Source: Lepisosteus oculatus (taxonomy: Eukaryota > Chordata > Actinopteri > Semionotiformes > Lepisosteidae). Taken from it: a stretch of DNA of 64,000 nt. The position numbers and the translations under genes were made by a program. Location: positions 9,698,784 to 9,762,783 of the forward strand of contig NC_090712.1 in the NCBI RefSeq assembly GCF_040954835.1, written 5' to 3'. Below are positions 25,401-36,400 of the stretch, piece after piece; position 1 is the first letter of the stretch; every line of letters begins with the position of its first letter. A model generated the notes under the pieces. The model ran no database searches. It had not been told where the DNA came from and saw nothing but the letters and a program-made list of their open reading frames with translations.

Positions 25401-28400
25401 TTGAGGAGATCAACGAGCGCAATGAAGACAGGAGGCAGTTCATAAGGGACAGGAACAAAGAGCTTCTGCTGGCTTCACAGAAGCCTTTCAGTTTCATTGA
25501 GAGGGAAAGGAAAAAGAAGGAAATGAGTCAAGCCCAGCTCAAAGACCTCACGCCCAAAACGGAAAAAAAAACGTTTAAAGCAAAGCCGGTGCCAAGGTCT
25601 GTGTATGACACCACGGTGAGCGAGCGCGTCAAAGAAGAGCAACTTTACAGAGCTATCAAAATGCAGATGAGGGCAGAGGAGCTTCTACGCAGCTCCTCCA
25701 TGCCTAAAAGCATGGTCGTCCAAAGACTGAAAGTGAAAAAAAGAGAAAAAGTGGCAGAAACAGAAAAGGATATGGATTTCCATCCCAAGATTAACACAGA
25801 TATACCAGACTTTGAGGCAAAGTACAGGAAATTCAAAAAGCAACTTATTAGCAAAAAGGACACCAAACCAATGACTGTTTGTGAACCCTTTCACCTTCTT
25901 ACATCAGAGATCAGTTCTCATAGGGAGAAGATTCTAGCAGACATAGAAGCAGATGAAAACGGGTTAAGGGAAACACGTTGGCCATACATTTCGCCCACAA
26001 ACCATGCAAAGCCCAGCTCCAGTCTTTGCTCTTCTTTATCTGGAAGTCAGGAATTTCTACCCACCAAAATCACAGATGCAGTGAAAAAGCGTCAGGAAGC
26101 TGTGAGGTGATCACCGTTCTTCTTTAACAACAATCTTGTGTTACCTTAGTAATTTGATCAATTTGACTGTACGTTTCCTAAAATAGCGTGTAACATGTGC
26201 TAATGTGTTTGAATCTCCGTGAAGAAGCTTGTCTTCCTCTAAAAGTTCCCATTTCCTCCTAGCCCAGCCCAGCATCCCCCATCTCCCTGGATTTTCCCTA
26301 AAGATGTATGTCTTAGGAAGGCCCCTCTGCTGAGAATCTTATGTTTCCAACTAGGAAATCCCTAGAACAGAGGAAAAAGGCAGAGGAAGAGGAAGCAAAA
26401 TGGAGAGAAATGCAGAGGCAAAGAGAGAGGAAACTCCAGAGAGTGATTGCAAAGCGTGCTCAGGCCAACGACCCCCATCAGGCTCTGGCACAAACTTCCA
26501 TGTCTAGACTGAAGCAGTTCAGGTACAAAGGAGAACTGCAGAGCTGCTGTCCTGCCAAGACTGAAGCCCTTTTGCAGTGGTACTAAAAATCTGGCAGTGG
26601 GTTGGGTCTGAACATCGCTGTAGTAAGCAGTACTCGTCCCTGTGCTGTGTGTGCAGCCAGAGGCCTGAATGTGAAAAATGCACATTCAGGAGTGGAGTTC
26701 TCCCCACTCTGATGGCAGCTGTGAAAGAAGGATCATCTATAATCCCACAGATTGTATTTTAAGGATTTCAGCCTCTCTTAAATGTTGTTGTTGTTGTTCG
26801 TGGTTTGATTGTACACAATATAAATGGAAGTTCTTTACTAAAGTTGGAGTGGGATAACAACAGAAAAACTAATTAAGTCATTAATGACTTCTGCTATAAA
26901 GTGTATATAATTCTTGCACACAACTGTTTTCTCATTAATTCCACCTCCACCCCATCTCCACACTTGGTTAACTCCACTCTCTTAATGAAAGCCGGGAGGT
27001 TACCTCTTAATCAAGCTGGTTAAGCCAAACTTCATTATACTTAAGTACTCAAACATTCGCAAAGCATCTGATTCTTGCATGGCGTTATTGCTCGCCGTTA
27101 TCACAGGACTGAAAATACCGTTCTTAAATGAAGAATTCAATGTGATAGTATCTCTGCTCTACCTGTACAGTATTTATTATTCCTTGTGTAAAATGCTATT
27201 TTATTGTTTTAATAATTGAACTAAATGGGGTTTTTTTACATACAGGCATGAACACAAAAATACGAAGAGCTGATGTTGATAATAGCTTTCAATTCATTTA
27301 AATCCAAGGAATTTTTCAAGTAGATTTTTAGTATTTATCATTCCACAGAAGGCCAGCCTCAGTGCAGTTCCATCTTTGAAATTAGCTGAATTCAAATAAA
27401 ATATCTAGAATCACCAAATAGTGTATTGTCAGATTACCTTCACTTAAATATAGAATTTTCTTTCTACATAAAAAGGTAACTTGTCATCCATTTTAAGCAA
27501 ATATATATTTTTGTAAATGGCACTGGCTTCCTTTTCATGAGTCGTGCCCTAGCCAGGACTAATAACAAAAGAGAACGACCTACTGTAGGAAAAGTTAACT
27601 CCGTTCTGGAGAGTTAAATGGAAAATACAATGTTTGACTATAGAGTCTTGTGACAGTTGAAAGGATTTACAAACAAAACTGAATTTTATCTTTTCCATTT
27701 TCAGGATGGAGCTAACCTCTACTTCTTTTTTGAAAGCACTCCACTCCAGCCTATTCAAAAGAGAAAACAATTTAGGAATAAACTTGTTTTTTTTTTACAG
27801 GAACCTCAATATTAGCTGCCTGCTTTTGACAGACAGATTGTAGTACATTCATTCACACAGGCTTCTTACAGCTTAGGAAAGGTGACTGGAATCTGTGTTG
27901 GGACAGGAAGCAAGATCAGCAGAGAAGGAAGGAGTACCTGGAGGAGATGAGGGAAATCCAGGAGAGATTGAAGGAGAGGCCTCTTCTATTGGAACAAGTA
28001 ACACAGGTGGACCCTGGGCTCTGTATTCCCATTTTAAATAACTTAATTTCATATACACTTATATTTGTATATACCTTAACTTATTCAATTGCATTCTGAA
28101 TAGTTATTAATACCTAGCAGCTTTTCTTTTGAGTGACTTCCTCAAACAGTTATCGGCGAACCTTTCAATTTGTCTCATTTTAAAAGATAAAAAAATATAT
28201 GTAAGGTTTTTTCTTGTTTGCACAAAATCAAAAAGTGGCATAGTTTGCTTGCCTTTCCTTTTTACAGAAGAACGCCAGACAGGCCGCAGAAAAACGCTAC
28301 TGTGACACGCTTAAAGAATACGGGCTCAGTGAAGACTTTGTCAGCAGTAAAGTCCCAGGAGCCCAGAAGCACGGTGATGAATCCATCAGCAGTGTATCCC

Positions 28401-28962
28401 TTTCAAGTGAAGATAAAGAGAGGTGACTGTCAGCACAGAGGGAGAGAGGAGATGTCTGAACCTTCCATTTCTATAAGAATTTTTCCTATTTCACTCTATA
28501 GATTCGGACCTGAACATTAAAAAGATTTCATTTAAGTTTGGCCATTGTTTATACTATTGATTAGTATATTAGATTAATTTCTGGTTTGGAATTGATTCTG
28601 CTTTACAATCTTGTACAAAGTTCTAATATTTTGTTATTAAAAAGAGAAATGTTTTCAGCATGCTTAGATTAAAGTCTAATACACCTTTGATGTTTTTTTT
28701 TGTAGAGTGAATACTGATTCAATCTGCTTTCTTTGGCAGTGTTAACAATCAGTATGCAGAGTCGTCTGCAGGCCAAGAGGAATATCGAGATGATTTTGAA
28801 GATAATGATGACAATTTAAACAAGCATGACAATGAAGTGGACAAGGATAAACGTTATAACAAAGAGGAAAGTGAAAATAAATCAAACCATGAATCCAATA
28901 ATAATTCTGTCAATGGAGAAAATCATCATAGCACAGATAGCGGAAGTGATAATGAGGACTAG
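22475..28962 (+). CDS. FAM161A: FAM161A, centriolar/ciliary microtubule-binding protein
   Basis: FAM161A is a microtubule-binding protein of the centriole inner scaffold and photoreceptor connecting cilium; human loss causes retinitis pigmentosa (RP28). Seven coding exons: 22475-22642, 24266-24525, 24928-26106, 26355-26522, 27877-28006, 28268-28422, 28740-28962. Phases agree and give 760 aa. The large third exon carries most of the conserved UPF0564 domain (for example ITVPKPFNMTVREAEKKKG and PKSMVVQRLKVKKREKV). Exons 4-6 are Arg/Lys/Glu-rich coiled coil, with the hallmark ERPLLLEQVTQ / KNARQAAEKRYCDTLKEYGL. The last exon is an acidic Asn/Asp/Glu tail ending SGSDNED. The start MENSHRVNVLVTS matches the family. 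The start of exon 5 (acceptor GCTTAG) is the least certain boundary; a nearby CAG acceptor would hit an immediate stop. Confidence 0.95.
22643..24265. other. FAM161A intron 1
   Basis: 1.6 kb intron without coding sequence. It holds a remnant SINE 3' end at about 23405-23463, listed separately. Confidence 0.8.
23405..23463 (+). repeat. 3' end remnant of conserved-core SINE
   Basis: The segment 'cttgcgaccctaaattggaa...gggttagaagatgaatg' matches the usual terminal part of the V-SINE-like family ('gcgaccctgaattggataag...ggttagaagatgaatg'). Only the last 60 bp are recognisable. Confidence 0.5.
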
Positions 28963-30434
28963 GAATATGAAAAAGACATGCAAAATAGCACCTTCCCAGA
29001 TTTCTCTTGTAGCAATATCGGGATTCTTTTTTAAGTTAAATCACAACAACTATTTGAAAAATATGTTGAATCAATGATTTGACTAGTATTTCAATAGAAG
29101 AGCACCTCCCCTTAAAAATAGTATAGGGTACTTCATTGTTATTCTAATAATCATGGTGATACTCAAATATGAAAACCCAAAAGATAGAAATCTATAGACA
29201 AAATCTATAGTGCAGGTGCTATATGTTTTGTGATCAAATGCAGGATTCTCAGGTGGTATTTTGATCCAAAAATGTAGATTTAATTTTTTCGAGTTGCTTT
29301 TCTTTTGCTGTGTAGTGTATTCTGTGAACAGTATTTTCCATCACGCTTGTGCACACATCCATAACAAACATGTGCTGTAGATGTAGATCTTCCTACTTGC
29401 ATTAAATCTGTCAAAGTGGTGATTGATTTTATGAAGTTTTATTTAATATTTTTACATCTTAAAAAAAGGATATTCAATGTGTAATCACTAGATCAAAGCT
29501 GTTCTGTATGTCATGGGAAAATATAAAGTGTGCTTTTTGTTCTCTCTAAAGGTTTTTTTCTTTATTCCACATTTTGTGAACCTTGAGGAAGCTGAATTAT
29601 TTATACTTTACTTGCCAACACACTTCAAACTTTAGTTCAGGATTACAGTGTACACAATTGTGGATTTTCAGGCTGTGCATGTCACTCTGGAAGAAACAAA
29701 AAATGTCTGCTACTCAACGTACACATGAACACAGGACATACACATTACCTTACAAAAATATTGAAAGTACCAATGCTTATTTATATAGATGTACATCTAG
29801 ATGTTTAGAAAATATTTTAAAATAATGACAGAAGATACATTTCTAACCCCGTGCCAATGTAATTCCTGTGCCTCCACTTTTCTGTGGTACTCTATTTATT
29901 GCATCAGTATCAATTTAATCAAGCCTCATGTAGCCTGCAGGGTCTCAATAATGTTGAAATAGGATTCCATGCACTGCCAGACACATGGCTGTCCAATTCA
30001 ATCAGCCTCTTCCAATCTCATTCCACATTTTTTTAAAGCCCTCCTGACATGAGGCATAGCATCATCCACAAACCATCTCCGTGTGTACATTATCACCATC
30101 ACATCCAGAAGAAGGTTACGTTCTCTTTTTCTGTGAAAGTAAAAAATGTAAGTGTTTTGACATCTTAATTATAATACAGGTATTCATCTTGGGGAAAAAG
30201 AAACATCTGGAACCACAAAAAAACAAGTTTATTTTGTTTTATAATATTATTGTACTTTAATTATATGAAAAGTAAAAGAAACAACATTCCAATAATTAAA
30301 CTGTGAGTTACATGTCCAACATAGTCCTCTCAGAAACATTACATTATTGATTAATGGATGTGTTTGAATCTGTATGTCACATTAAGGTCTAACCAGCTTC
30401 AACTTATTTAAGTACTTTAAATAGAAAAGGTCTC
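28963..30434. other. convergent 3' region between FAM161A and the kinesin gene
   Basis: The FAM161A 3' UTR starts here on the plus strand; ATTAAA at 29401-29406 is a possible poly(A) signal. On the minus strand a TTTATT (30228-30233; AATAAA in sense) lies about 200 bp past the kinesin stop codon and fits its poly(A) signal. Between them, 29880-30130 is less AT-rich and looks like an old transposon or UTR fragment, unidentified. Confidence 0.5.
30228..30233 (-). terminator. probable polyadenylation signal of the kinesin gene
   Basis: AATAAA on the minus strand, 202 bp beyond the kinesin stop codon and the first canonical hexamer I see downstream of it. Confidence 0.55.
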
Positions 30435-33400
30435 TTACAACTGTTTGTAGATGTCCTTTTTTAAGAGATCATCTTCATCCACTGAGAAGGCTGCTGAAGG
30501 CATGGTGGGATGGGTGAAGGTGCTACTCTGAAATCCGCTGCAACTGTTAAAACTGCACTTGCTCTCTACAAAATGAAAACCTTGGCAATTAATTTACACA
30601 CAACAGAACCATCTCGAGTCATACGGATATAAAATGTTTCCTTTCATTGACCCATGGATCTGAATTTATTATTACTACTTCCAATATCAGGCTTGTTAAA
30701 ATAATATAAAAGGAGCAGGAGACCTTCCTTAGACATTCCAACAAACCTTCTAGGGTAGTCTTGGAAATTGAAGAAATCTGTGGCATGTTTTTACAAATAC
30801 AAAAAATGGCAGGTGTTGTATCTTCAGGATCACAGTGAAAACTCGAAAAGAGCAACTTAGGTTTTTAAGAGGAAGTACGCATGCAGCAATGCTGATCTCA
30901 CCTGATGTAATCCCAACAGCACCCTGCTGGGACATGTGATGGGACACCATCATCTCAGTGTTAGTGGTGACTGTGTGGACGTGAGGGGGAATGCAGTAAC
31001 CAGGAAAGGCTCTGGAGCTGAGCTGCAGCTGAACAACTTCCAGCTTCTCCACGAGGGAAGCATTTTCTGCTTTTACCTTTAGGAAAAGCATATATTCCAG
31101 TAATATTACTATTTTTCATCTATTTGACACAGAGGAAATAGTAGGAAATGTCTCCTCATGTCTGCTTTGTCTTTTGATTACATGGAAGTTAAGGTTTAGA
31201 TAGACTTAGAAATTGGTGTTAACTGCTATTTGTGTTGCTTTCATCTGATGTTTGTTAAAGCCACAGGAATACAGTTATTTCTAACATCTAATTTCAACAT
31301 TTGTCTCTTAACAATGTCTTTATAATAAAGTCTTATGGCTTACCTTTTCATTGTAGTTTTTTGTTTCTTCTATTTCTATTAATAGTCCATCCTGTAAATC
31401 AAACCTCTCATTACTCAGGGATTTAAGTCAACATTCACTTTGAGCACTTTGAGAAGCCACCTTTAAAGGCACTAAATAAATAAAAAAGTGTATTATTATA
31501 TTATTATTATAATTCAGTCTGCGAAGATTTCTTTGGCAGGGGTATTCCTGCTCTGCAGATTAACCAGAAGATCAGTCTACTTCTGTAATAACGGTACGTT
31601 TGAGTTGGATATTGTCACTAGGGTCAATAGTGTACTTTCACAAGCACAACAGGCCTTTCTGCTGGATAAAATAGTTCTACTGCTGGACTCTAGTCCTAGA
31701 AGCATGAAAGTCATTTCATTTTAAAACAAAGCTTTTGATTATTTAAATGTTTGTTTTTTTTAAGGATTTAGGCTGCTGATAAACATTTTTCTGAAGCAAT
31801 ATAATTATTCTGCTATTTATGTTAAATATTGTGTTACCTTTTCTTTTTTCAGTTCAGCCAACGTTATGGTGACTCTCTCCCTGAAATTCTCGAGTTCTGC
31901 CCTAGTGTCTTGCAACTCCAAAAATATGCACTCCTTTAAAAAGATAAACTCATTACGATTAAATGTCTGCCACATTATTGCATGCACTGCATGTGTTGTG
32001 CATTGTCTTAGCTATGAAGGAAAACGGGCAGATATTTTTGTTACGTTAGATTGGTTTGGTTTTCTCTTCAAAGTGCATAACACTAACAGCACTCCTCCAC
32101 AAAGCGAGGCCACTGCCCACTAGAGAAAAAAAAATGCCTTTGCCCTTCACAAGATGGGTATTATCATAAAACAAATGTAAAGTTTTGTTTATCTTCACAT
32201 GACGTGTCTGTAAGAAAGAGGTTACAGTTTTTGTCAGTGTCTTCTGTTGCTCTACCTTCTGGCTTTGCAGAGTCCTGACCTGCTGCTTCTCTCTCTCCCT
32301 GTGTCTCTCCAGCTGGGCACGGAGCTCGTCTGTTTCTTGTGCGGCCCTGCTCTGCTCTGTGTGGAGCCTGAGAGCCAGTGCTCTCTCATTCCCCCTCGTC
32401 TTCTCCAGCTGTGCCTTCAGCCCCCCCATCTCGGTCGACAAGAGGTCCTGGACGCCAGACAGAAGATGGATTTGGCTGGTTGGAAGTCCTTGTAACTTCA
32501 CACAAATACGAGAAGAGCAGCGTTCAGCTTGCGCTACTTTGAAATCTGTCCTGCTCCCAGGCTTTTTTCACACTTTGAAACACATTTTTTACAAGGAGCC
32601 TCTTTAGCTTCCGCTCAAACAAAGCGCGAGTGATGGTGGCTCGCTCTCTGATGTGTGAGCTCCCTGTGTGAGTGCCTGGTGTCTGAGCAGAGGGGCTTGG
32701 AGAGCGCGGTGTCTGTCTGTGAGGAGTGCGCAGGCTGGGGAGACTCGCAAGCACCTGCTCCAGCTCCTGCAGCCAGGATAGAATGACATCGACCGTGAGC
32801 ATCACTCCTTAAGTAATGTGAAGTACGTAATGCTGATTGTCCAACTTTCCATACAAATGTATTTTATTCAGAGCCAAGCTCTAAGAAGTCTTGGAAACAC
32901 AGCCTGGGATAACAGAAGAGACCACACACTCAGAGCGGATGGCTTACACTCACAATTTCCTGCTGCTTTTGCTTGATTTCGTTTTCCAAGTGGAGCAGTT
33001 CTGTTCCGCTGCCCATCGTGTTCCCCTGCCTTTCCGCCTCTCCCTGCAGCCTGCGCGTTCCTCTCCTGCCCACTTCCTACTCCCCCGCATTTGATGCATT
33101 TCATCAGCATTGAAAAGCAAGCCGAGAAAGGCACAGGTGGGTATATTAAAGCTTTGATCATAAAACGTGGAAAATATTAGGAGCAAACCGTTATGAACAC
33201 AACCTGACAGCTGTAACTTCATAAAAGAGGACAGTCTTTAACCAGTAGAAGACAGAGCATGCTAATATTAACAAACATCTACTACAGTCTCCCATGTGGC
33301 CATTTTCAATTAACATAACTCTGTCTATGCCAAGAGACAAACACACACAGGATTGATCTCCTCTCAGTGTGAGGAGACAGGCAACGTCTCTGTTCTTCAC

Positions 33401-36400
33401 CGCACACCATCCTCCATTACCTCTTCCCTGCGCAGGGCAGTGGTGGCCTCTTGCTCTTCTCTACACCTGCGGAGCTCAGCATCCAGCTCAGAGATCCGCT
33501 GCAGCAGGGCGTCCTTGTCTCCCCTGACCTGCACAACGTACTTGTCATACTCCTCCCTGATCTTCCTCTCCTTCTTGCAATGGGGGCACTCATGGGCCTT
33601 GAAGACATCAGCCGGTAGCCTGTCTGCGGAGATACGGGGGGAGTGCGGCTCACCTCGAGGAGGCTTGTCTCTGGGGGGCTCTGGGGCTGGGGGTCCGGCC
33701 GTGCTGCTGGAGCGAGACCACGGGCCCCTCCCCCCCCTCTCCTCCCCAGGCCTGCTCTTCAGCGGCCTCGCGGACTGGGGGCTCCCCTCGCCTGTCCCCT
33801 CCAGGTGAGGCAGGAAGGCCTTCTGCTCGGGGGCGCCCGCAGAGCCCTCCCGCCGGGACAGGCCTTCCTGCTTCCTGTGGCTCAGCCACGACGGAGGAGC
33901 TGGGCTGGAGAGGATGGGGGGCAGACACATCTGGGCCTGCAGGCCCTGCGGAGACACAACCCAGAGCCCATCCTGACAGGCACCTTCCAGGTCCCGTTTT
34001 CAAATCTCACAAAATGATGTTTTGAAATGGCATTTTTATATTATTTATACATAATAGAGTTCTGATAGAAACTGCAGTTAAGCCTTTTATAAACATCAAA
34101 AGTGGCGGCACACTGTAAGATTTGCTTTAACGTGGTCTTCAGCAGTCAGGGGATACGGCTGCCACACTTCAGGGATCCAGCTGCTCCAGTGTCAGAAGCA
34201 GAAGGTAAATCAGACCTGATTGGCAATACATTTTGAAAATGGTGATTTATAACCAAAGAAAAAAATACACCCATGGTTCACAAATTGCATTCAGAACATT
34301 AACTTTTACGAGCACTTGGACACCATACAGTAAAAATGGATATTTTTAAGTGTGACATAGCAATCCAAAATCTATCTGTTCTATAAGGAGTATGTTCAAT
34401 TTCAGATGCTCAGAGCTGCTGCTGAAATCACCTTCTTGTCACTGACACATGGCAGCTCGGCCCGCTGTCTGCTGTGGCTGCTTTGGGGTTTTTCAGTCAC
34501 TTTGGTACTGGTGTTCTGTAAGCAGATCCAAACAAAATCTCCCTTAAAAGTTGGACACAAATGCTTATCAAAGACTACACAAACTGAACCTCTAAAGCTG
34601 ATGGCCCTGAAACAGACTTCTCTTTCCAGCCTTAAGACATGCTTTTCTGATCTTCCATGATATTCATGTTTTCTCACAACTGACTCGTTTGTCACCTGAC
34701 ATTGCAGTTTTAAATCTGAGGAAAATCCGAACTATTTAAAACATCGGGTAGAAACTGTTTCTAAATCTGTCTGGAGTACTTGTTAGTAAATTATCTGACT
34801 TTCAATTTCTATCTTAGAATCAACCTATTGTTATTGTTCTGTGAAGACACAGCTGTTTAGAAAAGGGACTGGACTCGCAGACAGACACGTTGGTGCAGAA
34901 ATTCATGAACAGCATTCAATTTTATGGAATCTGCCTTGAAGCTGAGAAGCTCAGATCTCTCGCTGCTGTGAAAGCCAATCCGCTGGGCAATGCTGAAGGG
35001 TGACAGAATTGCAAGAGATGTACTCAAACAGGATAGCATGCCACAAACGGGGGAAATGGAAAATATGCATTTTTTAAATAAGCTACTTACAATGAGTCGA
35101 GCTGTCCAGTCGGTAATAGCATACCTGAAGCACCTGGGCCGCACCGCAGTGGAGCTGGGAGCCCCTGACAGCCCGATTGGGCACTGCCATGGCCCGGCTG
35201 GCAAACTGCAGACTGCTCAGTGTCTCCGTGACGGACGACAGGTTAGGGGACACTGTCACGATCAGAGAGGTCAGGCAGTTCCCTCCCAGACTGGAGAAGG
35301 AAAAAGGGAATCCAGCAGCCATTGGATGACTCTTACATCAGTTTCAATGCCAGGGGAAATGGAACACAGGCAGTATGGATTCTCACCAGTCCCGCAGAAT
35401 CCTGGTTAGTTTGGACTCTCTGTAAGGTATATGTTGGCAACCTGCACTGCTCAGGGCAAAAATGACCTGAAAATGAAAAAAAGAAAAAAGATGACCAACA
35501 TGGCAGGGATTTACAGTGGCATTCGCCATTTTTAATGGTGGCAGAGTAGACCATGTTGTGTTGAAGAGAAAAAACTGAGGTGGATAGCAGGCAGACAAGC
35601 ACAGGACTGTAAAAATCAGCTTACATTTCCAAATATTGTTAGTGATCGCTTGAGCATCTTGACTTCTTGGGGGTTTGGATGTGCTGCCTGGAAAGATCTT
35701 TTTCCATCACTTATAACTCCACTTGTGGGCACCTGCACAGAGAAATCTCACAGTCTTGCCATTACAGACACTTCACCACAACCCTGAGTGACATGGGCTC
35801 CTTGCTTTTAAGAGTATCTGTGAGGCCTGCACAGAACAACAGGTTGATTCTAAAATAGATTTAAAATCCTAAAAAAGAAAAATACTTCAACTCAGATTAC
35901 TTACTCACACTAGAACTGTTCAAGTACTCCAGGCAGATTCAGAAAGTCTTTTATTAGATGTAATAAGAAGGGGGCAATTTATAATTGTTTTAAAATAAGA
36001 CCATAAACAATTGTTGTTGAATATTCTTATAATTGTCATTAATCCTGCCAGTTTGTTCAACAATCAGTGGCAATATTGTGATCTAAAACACTAGCACACT
36101 ATTGATGTTGATTAATTTGATTTAAGGAAAGAAATTGATGAAAATACTTACTCTGCCTGAGCTAGCAAGATCAACCTGTTGAAGATATGAATACATATAT
36201 AGCTTATTCTTTACATCCATATGGAAAGAAACAATGCTTCAATCATTCCAATAGCCCAAAAAAATGTTTTTATGCTGCAGAAGTTCATGAGGGCCTATGT
36301 GGTCATTATTAACACCATGCCCTATGGCCTCTTTTCGTACAGTCACTCAAGAGGACAGAAGCTGTTAAAATTATCATGGGCATCTAGAGAGGCAGACAAT

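Noticed and set aside
33353-34017. Plus-strand open frames of 124-151 codons
   Set aside because: Antisense or alternate-frame shadows of the GC-rich kinesin tail exon 33421-33945.
34857-35000. Open minus-strand segment (RIGFHSSERSELLSFKADS) as an extra kinesin exon
   Set aside because: It ends in a stop without a good donor, and the flanking exons already join in phase 0 without it.
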